This document shows, one piece after another, positions 44,346 to 54,410 of a stretch of DNA of 64,000 nucleotides. The notes beneath the pieces were generated by a model. The model did no database searches, had not been told where the DNA came from, and saw only the letters and a program-made list of their open reading frames with translations. Source of the stretch: Calonectria ilicicola (taxonomy: Eukaryota > Ascomycota > Sordariomycetes > Hypocreales > Nectriaceae). Within the stretch, counting starts at the first letter, position 1. Every line of letters starts with the position of its first letter. The stretch covers positions 4,030,001-4,094,000 of the forward strand of contig CP085835.1 in NCBI GenBank assembly GCA_020809705.1, in the 5' to 3' direction. Position numbers and translations under genes: made by a program.

Positions 44346-45091
44346 GCCGAGGAGAATGGAATACGTAACAGCGCGGAGAGGAAGACAAATGACCGTTGTA
44401 TCTTTCAAGTAGATGGGGCAAATTTCTTATTCAGTCTTGATTATTTTTATTTGTTCAATCGCATGCGTGTGTGTTGTTGGTTGTCAAGCGGGGATAGAAA
44501 GAATAAGACACTAAACCCAGCGCCTTGATTGAATAAATATATCCTAAATTTATTTATTTGATGCCCAATCAGCTTATTTTATAAAAAGCATGTAAAAGGA
44601 TGCAGCTGATCGAAAGAAATACACCCAGTTATACTAATTTAGTGGTAAAGTAGTTGTGAAGGTGGCTGGGTGATTGGCTTGGTGTCATATTTTTTGTGCT
44701 CGGCTTGGTTGTGAAAAATAGACGACGTCATGATAAATGTGGCGTCTTCAATGCAACACGACGAATCTAATCATAGCTCGATTAGAAATTTAGAGAGGAG
44801 AGGCTCCAAATTTACTCCCGATCGGTTATTAATAGAGCTAATTACGCATATTTAAGTTTAGATGGTAAAGTCACTTGCCTATTTTGGAATCTTAGCTTTT
44901 GTTATGCGCATTGGTTAACGTAATGATGACCACAAGAGCCCCAATATGGAATCTATGACTCTGTGATCGTCGTAAGTTGAAAGATTGGAATTACTAAAAC
45001 ACTCAATATTCTTTTATAAAACGGTGAAGGCTCCATTTATTCCTCAAATCCTTGGCTCCATACAACTTTTAACACAAACCTGATCGCCACC
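44346..45091. other. Intergenic region
   Basis: AT-rich upstream region of the small duplicated-protein gene, with a TATA box near its right end. Nothing else is recognisable. Confidence 0.5.
45015..45021 (+). promoter_or_regulatory. TATA box of the small duplicated-protein gene
   Basis: TATAAAA, 77 bp upstream of the ATG at 45092. The start itself has a good fungal context (CGCCACCATG). Confidence 0.5.
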
Positions 45092-45441
45092 ATGTCAGAA
45101 TTCCTACAAAATGAAAAAGGGCAAGGCATATCGCATGCCACTGGGGACTCAAAAGTTCCGAGAAAATTGCAAGAAAAAGCAACTCGAGACCTCGAAGAAC
45201 GCATCCCAGATTTTGTAGGCCCTCCGCCAGTAATAATGGCCCAACTGACGAGTAATTTCAGATTCATCCGACTGGGTCGGAGCCCGGTCAATCGACGAAT
45301 AAGAGCCATGCCAAGGGTGGCGGCGATGCTTCTATTGTTCCGAAGAAACTTCAGGAAAAACTCCCAGAGAGTATTGAAAGGGCTGTACCCAACCTAATTC
45401 ATGACACCGGCGACACTGGCGGACTGCACAGGGGCAAATAA
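45092..45441 (+). CDS. Small 100-residue protein with internal duplication
   Basis: Exons 45092-45214 and 45262-45441 encode 100 residues. The 47-bp intron has GTAGGC, a CTGAC branch and TTTCAG, in phase 0 between IPDF and IHPTGS. The protein is two copies of one unit of about 45 residues: first half SHATGDSKVPRKLQEKATRD...ERIPDFIHPTG, second half SHAKGGGDASIVPKKLQEK...ERAVPNLIHDTG. The intron falls inside the first copy near its end. It is charged, with no signal peptide or membrane segment; it looks soluble and largely helical. Similar short proteins of unknown function occur in other filamentous fungi as far as I recall. Unspliced reading would replace the conserved IHPTGS segment with unrelated sequence. 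Confidence 0.8.
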
Positions 45442-45470
45442 GTGGCTGAGATGAATAATAGCCAAGGTTT

Positions 45471-46394
45471 CTATTCTAGGTTTTGAATATAGGTGCTATT
45501 GTTTTCAAGATACTCTTGGACCGTGGTTAGGTGGATGTCCCGATGAAAGTTGATGCTCTTATCCTTTGCCCAAAAGACGCCATGACCAGTAGCAAAAACT
45601 ACTCTATACTTTTTCCAAAGATTGTCAGAGTCTTGATCCAAGTCTTTCTGCAGTTGGGGGATGTCCCAGAGTTCCCTTGTGAAATTTCCACCAAAGTGGC
45701 CCTCGACCAGATCAGCTAGTCTGCGATATGATATGGTATCGCCACTAAGATAGACCATGTGATTTTTGGAAGGTGTATATACAACTTCGGCCACCATTTT
45801 TCCAATATCATCGGGTAGAGTGATTGTGGTCTCGTTGTCCCAGCTTCCTAAAGCCTTCACGACTCTATTCTTGGCGTCTACAACCCCAAATGACGGAAGA
45901 AAGAGATAGGACATGAACAAACCAGTCGAGATGACTGTCCAATCAATGTCATTTTGCTCGCGCAACATCTTTCGTACCAGTTTGTTGTCATCAAACATTC
46001 CGCCGTAGCTGTTTGCTGGTATCTCGTCAAAGTCTAGTCCGAACTGCCAGGGAAAGAATCTGGGCACTCCAGCCTGTAGGACTGCTTGAGTGACTTTGAT
46101 TTGAGTGCCCCTGGGCATGCCGTACCCGGCACACTGTATGACGATGTCGAATGGCTGGAAAATCGCAGCCAAGTCGGCAACGCTTGCTGAGATAAAGTCG
46201 CCGCTTTTTATCTGAACTCCCAAAGATTTTATTTCATCAATATACTGTTGCTTGGCAGTTGATGGGGAGTTGATCGTCTCAGGTCGGAGCAAAACAGTGA
46301 CTTTGGTGTCTTGTGATTTTTTGGGAGAAAGAACTAGGCTTTTGAGCACGGCGTTTCCGAGCTCGCCAGCACCAACAACCAAGATGGACGACAT
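45471..46394 (-). CDS. NmrA/isoflavone-reductase-like protein (copy 3)
   Basis: Single exon, 307 residues from the ATG at 46394. N-terminal motif ILVVGAGELGNAVL (GxGxxG-type dinucleotide loop), then VTVLLRPETI, LGVQIKSGDF, VIQCAGYGMPRG and the phenylcoumaran-reductase-like stretch RFFPWQFGLDFDEI. The central FDDNKLVRKMLREQNDIDWTVISTGLF and the C-terminal ITLPDDIGKMVAEV fit NmrA-like/PCBER-like proteins. No signal peptide. The open frame upstream adds 48 residues without family character. Convergent with the small duplicated-protein gene (29-bp gap) and divergent from the carboxylesterase, with which it may share a promoter. Confidence 0.9.
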   Translation of the reverse strand: MSSILVVGAGELGNAVLKSLVLSPKKSQDTKVTVLLRPETINSPSTAKQQYIDEIKSLGVQIKSGDFISASVADLAAIFQPFDIVIQCAGYGMPRGTQIKVTQAVLQAGVPRFFPWQFGLDFDEIPANSYGGMFDDNKLVRKMLREQNDIDWTVISTGLFMSYLFLPSFGVVDAKNRVVKALGSWDNETTITLPDDIGKMVAEVVYTPSKNHMVYLSGDTISYRRLADLVEGHFGGNFTRELWDIPQLQKDLDQDSDNLWKKYRVVFATGHGVFWAKDKSINFHRDIHLTTVQEYLENNSTYIQNLE

Positions 46395-46523
46395 GATGGG
46401 ATTAAAAGTGCGAAAGGTGCCAGTGTTTTTCTTTGAAGAGCTATTTTGAGCGAGTAAATTTAAGAGTGGTGCAGAAGATGGTAGTGCAGTAAAGAGCTGA
46501 CCACGATGAAGGCTATTAAACTT

Positions 46524-46530
46524 ATTTATA
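46524..46530 (-). promoter_or_regulatory. TATA-like box of NmrA-like copy 3
   Basis: TATAAAT on the minus strand, about 130 bp upstream of the ATG at 46394. Confidence 0.35.
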
Positions 46531-46830
46531 ATACCCAAACGAATCTTGAATTTTAAGTTTATAGGGGGGCATCACAGACTGCGCAACTCGCGCATTGCTT
46601 GGATTTGCAAGAAGACCACGTTAATCAGCGGTCCACATTTTTCTGGTCCGTCCCTCCGCTCCGTCCTCCGCTCCGTCCCTAGTCCATTTTTGTAATCAAC
46701 CAATCGCGTAATCAACCAGACTAACCGTGGGTGCGTGCGGCAATGAGCAATGGCTTCTTGCTTTGTAAAATGGAAGTATAAAGAGAAATGTGACAGTTCG
46801 GCTCTTGGTAAACATCTCTACTAAATAACA

Positions 46831-46836
46831 TATAAA
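46831..46836 (+). promoter_or_regulatory. TATA box of the carboxylesterase, in a 12-bp element shared with the NRPS-like gene
   Basis: TATAAA within CATATAAAGACA, 150 bp upstream of the ATG at 46981. The same 12 bases occur upstream of the NRPS-like gene. Confidence 0.45.
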
Positions 46837-46980
46837 GACAATCATTCCTGTCTATGAACAGGTACTGGTTCCTTGCCTCTTTCGATTCTAACGTATCCCT
46901 GAGAACTACATATCGAACCACGTCCTTCTCTCTCATCCCGCTATTTTTCTGGGCTGGTAATCTCAGCCAGAAATTTGATC

Positions 46981-48689
46981 ATGGCGAACGTTCTTTCAAC
47001 CTTTCGATGGATAACAGTGGCCTTGCTTTTGGGGACAGGCGCCACCAATCCCACAGTCAACCTTGGGTATGCCAAGTACGAAGGGACGTCACTGGAAAAT
47101 GGGATTGATCAGTTTTTGGGCATGCGGTACGCTGCACCCCCTCTCGGCGACAATCGATTTAGACATGCAAAGGAGCCCGAGCAAGAAAGCGGCACAATTC
47201 AAGCAAAAAAGGTTCAATCCATCTGCCAACGCCTGCAACTATATCATAATACTGACAACAACACAAATAGTCTGGCCCTCTTTGCTATGGCGTCCAGGGT
47301 CTTGCCTTTGAGTCCACTCCCTTGGCGGCGGCTGAGGATTGCCTGTTCATCGATGTTTACGTCCCCTCTAATTCCACAAGTCCCGATCGAGGCGGATTGC
47401 CGGTCATGCTCTGGTTTCAGGGTGGCGCCTTTGTCCAGCTTTTCAACCCCAATTACAACGGAACCGGGCTTATTGAGGCTAGCAATGGAAATGTAATTGT
47501 TGCCACCTTCAATTACCGTGTTGGTCCGTATGGATTTCTTGCCAGCAAAGCGCTTGAAAAAGAGGGTAACCTCAACGTGGGTCTTTTCGACCAGTGGGCG
47601 GCAATGCGTTGGGTTCAGAATCATATCGCTGCATTTGGTGGCGATCCTACCAAGATCACTTTGTTTGGCACCTCTATTGGCGGCGGAAGTGTCCTGCTTC
47701 AGACGTTGGCCTACGGCGGTAATCCTCCCCAGGAAGAAGACGTCAATTGGCTTGCTGGCATCGCAGAAGCTTCTTACCTCCCTCCGCTGCGTGCTATTGA
47801 GGACTTTGAGTTTCAGTATGATCAACTGCTGAACGCAACAAATTGCGGAGACCTCGAATGCCTACGCAATCTCAACTCTAGTGTTATCCAAGCCGCCAAC
47901 GTGGGGCGAGTCGCGCCTGGGCAGAGTGCTATACCCCTTTTCCCGTATGGACCAGTCATTGACGGGAAACTGTTTACTGACACGCCTTATGCTATGCTTA
48001 AGGCCGGCAACTTCTCTAAACACAGGCCACTCATTATGGGCTCATCTCACACCGAGGGAACCCTTTTTGCACCACAAGCAAATACTACCGACGACATCGC
48101 CGTGTTTATGCAGACTCAATACCCAGACTTGACCCGAGCCCATATCAAGCAAGCGAGCGCTCTCTACTCGGATGTGCCACACACATTTCCAGGAGTTAAT
48201 GTTTCTGTATCGCCGCTCTACTATCGTGCTGCTGAGATGTACGGAGACGCCGGCTTTTCTTGCCCGACGCTAAATTTCGCATCTGAACTTGGTGCCGCAG
48301 GTGTTGAGGTCTTTCTGTTTCGCGACAGCATAATTGATGCCGCAGAACAGGCCGCCGGTTACATTGTTCCTCACACCTGGGAAGTCCAAGCAGTTTGGGG
48401 GCCAGAGTATGCCAAGTCGTATGTCGCCCTTCCCGGCGCAACTAGCTACAATGTCGGGGGCTCCAACCACCCTATCGTCAGTCAAGTCCAAAAGTACTGG
48501 ACTAGTTTTGTCTTGTCGGGAGGAAATCCCAACACGGCCAGGGGCAGTAAAAATCCAGAGTGGAAAGAGTACGGGCTTGGGCAAAGGCTAAAGCTGCAGA
48601 CAAACGCAACCTCTATGGAGACTATCCAGCCATACGAGTATGAAAGGTGCCGCTTTTGGGAGCATCTATCTGCCAGTATGCACATGTAG
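46981..48689 (+). CDS. Secreted type-B carboxylesterase/lipase
   Basis: Exons 46981-47211 and 47271-48689 give 549 residues. The 59-bp intron has a weak GTTCAA donor, a CTGAC branch and AATAG, in phase 0. It restores the family segment KKSGPLCYGV before AAEDCLFIDVYVPSNS (the type-B second signature). The ATG at 46981 starts a signal peptide (MANVLSTFRWITVALLLGTGA). The first family motif is GMRYAAPPLGDNRF. The oxyanion loop is FQGGAF. The nucleophile elbow reads FGTSIGGGS, with GTSIG in place of the usual GESAG. Probable Glu in SSHTEGTLF and His in GGSNHPIVSQVQ. Family members hydrolyse carboxylic esters outside the cell or in the secretory path. Immediately upstream of the NRPS-like gene, same strand. 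Confidence 0.88.
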
Positions 48690-49634
48690 TCCTCCGTAGA
48701 CGCTCAATAAGCGGAATAAAAGGCACAGCTCGTATAGAATGAAGATACACGGCGGGTATTCGGATAATTCTCGTGGATTTGAAACTTAAATATTAATAAA
48801 TAGTTTTGTGCATTTTTCTGAAGAATTTTCCCGTTATAGAATATAAAGGCCCCACTTGACACAATCGTTCGTTTCTCTTTTAGAGGCCACATGGACGCGT
48901 TTCCCATCCATTAAATGCTTCGAGATTTCTTGTAGATGCTGTTACTGCTATTTGAAGGATAATCTGGGAATTAGACGGATGGTCCTATTTAGAACATCTT
49001 CAATCCACATGTGGAATCCTTCGGAATCTGAAGTCTAGAGCCGAACTGGTAAGTGGCAATAATATGCTGTGTTGGAGAGCAAGGGTTCAATCCTTAGACG
49101 TTCCATTGGCCATCCCTGCACTGAATCAGTGGGAGGGATGAGGGCACGTGCACGTTGTCCATCCTCATCCTAAGAGAAGGAATTTGATTGCGAGAGGCGA
49201 ATTAATGTTTTGTTCTGTAACTAACACTTGCAGCCGTAACATGGAATACTGGAACCATTTCAAACCTCATGACTGGCGTAAATCTAAATATTTTGATGGC
49301 TCGGACTTGACCGGCAAATTTCCAACTTAAAACAGATTCGACTAGTCTTGGCGCGAGCGCATCCACCATTAAATGAGAAGATGTCATCGGCTGGCCCACT
49401 CTCGCAGGGGTCAAGATTGAGTTCAACCCTGAGCAATCGGGCTTTTAGTTTCCCCGTGGGACATCGCCATGGGGTGACAGTCTACGAAGGATCAATATAG
49501 GGGCGCGCAATAAACAAACTTTATGCGGCATATAAAGACATCAACCAGCCTCAACTGCTCAAAGTCCGCGCCTTAACCTGTGAAGACAAAAACAACACCC
49601 CCAAAAGCGCTGATACATTGACTTCCTCGAGAAT
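48690..49634. promoter_or_regulatory. Upstream region of the NRPS-like gene, with palindrome and TATA box
   Basis: 945 bp. It contains a palindrome at about 49112-49141 (CATCCCT, ACTGA, TCAGT, AGGGATG arms) and the element CATATAAAGACA at about 49529-49540, whose TATAAA starts at 49531. No coding sequence supported. Confidence 0.5.
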
Positions 49635-52600
49635 ATGTCGGAAAAGGGGGGTTTTCAGCTGCTTCCCAGGCTGGTTGATGATCTTGCTCATCAACGGCCA
49701 GACCAGATTGTGGCTTCGATTCCACTCGGCAATAACATATCTGGTGGCTTTCGGGATATCACTGCCAGAGATTTTGCCAATGGTGCTGACCGCTTAGCAT
49801 GGTTCCTGGTTGACAAACTGGGGCGGAGTGAAAGTTTCGAGACACTCACGTACATTGGGCCTACAGACATCCGATACCCCTTATTTGCTCTCGCAGCTGC
49901 CAAGACCGGCTTCAAATCTTTCTGGACATCTCCTAGAAATAGCTTTGAGGCACACAAAAGCTTGTTGGCGGCAACTGAATGCAAAGTAATGGTGACGCCT
50001 CCTCAAATCCCAGCTGGCATAGCCCCTGTCATTGATGATATGGGACTCAACAATATTCATATGCCGTCTGTGGATGAGCTTCTTGATCCTGAGCCTGTAG
50101 AGAAATTCCCATTCACCAAAACCTTTGAGGAAGGAAAGAAGCAACCGTTTACTGTTATCCATACTTCAGGCTCCACTGGCAAGTAGCATGAGACTGGAAA
50201 CATCACTGTTGCTAATCACGACACCAATAGGTATCCCAAGACCAATCACCATTCCATTCCTGCTGTTTACTATCCCTCAAATACATGCAACTGTTCCCGA
50301 AGAAAATGGAAAGGAATCCGTATTTCACTGGATTAGCCAAAACAGCACCAGGACCTTTTCATCGTTTCCAATGTTTCATGTAAGTTCTCTGATAGCAGTT
50401 GTAAATGACCCCTAGCCGACTAAATTGTAGGGCGCGGGAATCTTCATGTTCTTCACAATGAGTATCCACTGGAACAACGTGCCGGTGTTGCCTCCGCCGC
50501 AACCGTTGACGGCCGAACTCGCCCATGAGGTACACTCTAGCGGCATGGTTGACTCAACCCTTCTTCCGCCTTCTATTCTCGAAGATATCTCAAAATCTCC
50601 TGAATACATTGAAGGACTGCATCCATTAAATCTCACAATGTATGCAGGGGCAGCACTTCCATCTTCAGCAGGCGAGGTCTTGAAATCGCACACTAGACTC
50701 ATTAGCATGATGGGGCAAACCGAAACTGGATTACCGCACTCGTTGATGGTGGATTCGGATGATTACCAGTACATCTGTCCAGGGAGCCACTCGGGCGTTG
50801 AGTTTCGCCACTGCTTTGATGATCTTTATGAACTGGTCGTGGTGAAGAAGCCGGGATTGGAGGACTGGCAACTCGCATTCTCGACGTTCCCACATCTTCA
50901 AGAGATATCCACAAATGATCTCTATGTCCGGCACCCGGATCCTGCAAAGTCAAATGTGTGGAAGCATCATGGACGGAAAGATGATGTCATTGTTTTTGAT
51001 AATGGTGAAAAGTTGAACCCGGTGACAATGGAAAACATTATACAGACGCATCCGCAGGTGGCGATGGCTATTGTCATTGGGCATGGACGATTTCAGTCAG
51101 CAGTCCTGGTTGAGCCCCGAGACCCAGAGATGGGACGCGAAGAAAACTCAGCTACCTTTGTCGAGGAAATTTGGCCCACTATCGAACTCTCAAACCAGGA
51201 TTGCCCTGCTCATGGACGGTTGGTCAAGGAGTTGGTCATTGTGGCCAGTCCAGAAAAGCCCTTTCACAGAACTGCCAAAGGAGGAAGAAGCAGGATGTGG
51301 ACGGAAAAGGCATATCTTGACGAAATAAACAAAAGGTATGAGGCAATGGAAGCCACATCGCTAAATGAAGGTCCTGTGCTCAATCTCAACGGGACATTGG
51401 AAGAATCCAAGGATACCTTGAGAAGCATCCTCGGCCGCATCGCGAAAATTGAACTAGATGATCAAGCAGACTTTTACGAAGCTGGCATGGATTCTTTACA
51501 AACACTTCAGCTCGCCCGGAAGCTAAAGGTTGCACTACGCAATGACGCCGCCATTGTCGCATCTCTTCAGCCTTCTTTCATCTATCATCACCCGACTTTG
51601 GACAAGCTATTTAATGCCCTGGTCTCTTTGCGAAATACGCCAAACGGAAATAGCCAAGAGTCAAGATTAAGCTTGATAGAGTCCAGGATTGAATCCCTCT
51701 TGGATTCTTTCAAGTTCTCCAACGGCAGGACGGGCTCTGCAGTGAAAAAGGTTGTATTGACGGGATCAACCGGCAATCTTGGTTCATATCTCCTTTCGAG
51801 CTTGCTCAATGATGCCACTGTATCCCATATCTATTGCCTAAACCGCTCTCATGATGCAGCCAAGCGCCAGGCGATGGTCAACAAAAGGTCTGGCCTTGTT
51901 AGCGAATTCGATCCAGGCCGCGTCACATTTATCCAATGGGACACTTCCGAACCTCGTTTGGGAATCTCTAACAAGATCCACGAGGAGTTTCTGTGGGAGG
52001 CCACGCACATTATCCATAACGCATGGACCGTTGATTTTAACCGATCACTGGATTCTTACTCCCTAACCGATTTGCCGGCGCTCCTTGAGCTGGTGGATCT
52101 TGCCGCAAGGAGCAAATCAAACGCCAGCTTTTATTTTGTCTCCAGTGTCGGCACCATGATGGACTGGGAAAAGGCGGGCCATGCCGGGCCCATTCCCGAA
52201 ATCGTACCGCCGAATTCGGATGCGGTTCAGCCTGTAGGATATGCAGAGTCCAAGTACATTGCAGAACGTGTGTTGGAGAAGGTCTGTTCCAATTCGGCAG
52301 TCAGTGGGGGTATTCTTCGCGTGGGTCAGATCGCTGGCCCTGTGCTCTCCGATAAAGGATGCTGGAATCCCAAGGAGTGGTTTCCGTCCATTATTCGCAG
52401 CTCAAAAGTGATGCGGAAGCTGCCGAACCGGATTGACCTGGCTTCTCAGATTGATTGGATCCCGGTCGACATACTATCCGAAACCATTCTTGATATTCTA
52501 CGCCAAGAAAAACAAACCGAGAATAGCATTTCTGTCTACAACCTTGTGAACCCACGCCATACGACGTGGGAACAGCTATATCCTACCGTAAAGGCTTTTC

Positions 52601-52890
52601 TGGATAGGGATGAAGATGAAGTTGAAATGGTGGACTATAAAGAGTGGCTGGCTTTGCTGGAAGAATATGCCTCAAAGTATGACACAGAGGCAGATCTGAC
52701 CAGAATTCCTGCTATTAAATTGCTTGACTTCTTCAAGACTAGCGTTGGAACGAGTCAGAAGATTCAGTTTTCCACCAGCAACGTCGAAAAAGCAAGCAGC
52801 ACGTTCAGAGACTGTAGTGGCATCACCAACGAGTGGATGGAGCTTTGGATGAAGCAATGGGAGAAGAACGAGGGGGTTACGAATTTGTGA
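49635..52890 (+). CDS. NRPS-like enzyme: adenylation - thiolation - thioester reductase (A-T-R)
   Basis: Exons 49635-50178, 50231-50379 and 50431-52890 give 1050 residues. Intron 2 is GTAAGT..TGTAG. Intron 1 keeps the frame only as a GC-AG intron (donor G|GCAAGT, CTAAT branch, AATAG), rebuilding HTSGSTGIPRP. The adenylation domain (about 1-520) has the A3 loop HTSGSTG at about 176, MMGQTETG at about 323 and HHGRKDDVI at about 408. The carrier site is EAGMDSLQTL, with the phosphopantetheine Ser at about 585. The C-terminal NAD(P)-dependent reductase has VVLTGSTGNLGSYLL at about 670 and VGYAESKYIAE (Tyr-x3-Lys) at about 833. No condensation domain. Such enzymes activate a carboxylic or amino acid and release it as aldehyde or alcohol. 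The substrate cannot be assigned by eye. Confidence 0.93.
50179..50230 (+). other. Probable GC-AG intron in the NRPS-like gene
   Basis: 52 bp with donor GCAAGT, branch GCTAAT and acceptor AATAG. The GT donor five bases later (GTAGCA) leads to a shifted frame with an early stop, so only the GC donor rebuilds the conserved adenylation motif. Confidence 0.7.
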
Positions 52891-54410
52891 TCCATCAAAG
52901 GAAGCTGAGAGGAGAAGGTAGGGCTCCAAGTCGGGTACGGGTCACTTTCCATAGTGGTGGTGCTGTAGCGCTCTCCGGGAGCCCTGCCGGGGTCACCTAC
53001 TTGCGATAAGGACATTCAGCTTGGGCTCGATTGCACCATTTCTCTGCCCTTTATCTATAACCCCCTTTTAGTCTACTCTAGATATTCCAGCGGCCTCCAC
53101 CTAGTTGGTGTTTACACCTGGCTTACAGTGGAGCTTCAAATGCACCTACATGATTTTCGGTCTTAGGCTGATTGATGTGAATATGTGTCATCATTAGGCA
53201 TTTTCTTTTAGTAATGAAAAACACAGATGCAAAATCTGAATGCAACATGATAATTTAGCTCGGAAAATCCTATTTAGCCAGCAATGGCCATCCCAGCTAG
53301 ACCTCATCGCATTCTACCCAGACTTGTAGCTTCTGCCCAGTGATTAATGCGGCTCTCAGTTGGCAAATAACAGCCAAACGGCCGACCGCCAACCTTCTTG
53401 GCCTCAGATGCACTGAATAAACATAGAAGGGGCTAGAACGTGTAAGCGCTATTAATGCCTATGCAGGGAAACTCAATACTCCACAAATCGACCGAAGGAA
53501 CCAGTGGGGAGACCCGAGGCGTTCTAGGGATTTTGTATGCGTCGATCCGCCAAGTCAGAGTCTGGTGGCTGATTTACACGAGGGTTGGTCTGTTTGCAAT
53601 GACTTGATTCCCCGCATACACCATGGTAGCCGAGTAGGCCTCCATGGCCAAGACATCTCGATGCTTTTGCCCATCTCCTTTCACATGTTCAGTCCTTTAC
53701 TGGTGTGGTTGGAAAGGTGTAAACAACACGCGTTTTGACTGTATTAGCAGGAGCACACAGTTTAGATGTAAGTAGCGAGGGAATTTCGCGTCAAGATAGG
53801 TAGCATCTTCATTCAGACTCCATCTTCATGACGGAGAAACATGACGTGACACCTTAAGGCCCACCTGCGTATCGTTACCCCATGTTTTACAAGCATCAAG
53901 GCGCGATTGACGGTCTCATTTGGAATACAAGCAGGTAATTTCGCCACTTTTCGGTGCCATTACCAGCCCAAGACCCATCGGATCCCCACCCGATAGACAT
54001 GACCTGAAGCTGGAAAAGTCGGGTTGGCTTCCGTAGTGTTGGAGCTGGGGCGAGATGAGACTCTGGTCTGGGGTAATAATCTGGGGTAGGACTGTGTCCG
54101 CAATTCTCCACTGCTCTCCACAGCTCTCCCCACAACAGCATGATTATCGCCACGAGTTGTGCAGATGGTTGCAACATGGTCGCCGCCGTCCGCGTAGCGC
54201 GCCACCCACGTCTTTCCAAACAGCTGGATTGTACCAAGGCACGCATTTCCTAGACGAGCAAATGCAGCCAATTCCCCGCGTCCCAGGTTGGGGTAGACCA
54301 GGGTGCGGAGCCAAGAAGTTGTTTAAAAGCTCTGTCAACGTCCGCTGCAGCATTCCAGAATCAGTCTTGCATGCAATTGCTTCTCCACACATCTTTGCAA
54401 CATCTTCACA
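52891..54410. other. 1.5-kb intergenic region
   Basis: Between the NRPS-like gene and the permease. Short open frames lack family features, and no repeat or RNA gene is recognised. Confidence 0.5.

Noticed and set aside
49040..49120. Possible tRNA because of a B-box-like GGTTCAATCC
   Set aside because: The T-stem does not pair beyond two or three bases, and no acceptor stem or anticodon arm can be drawn.
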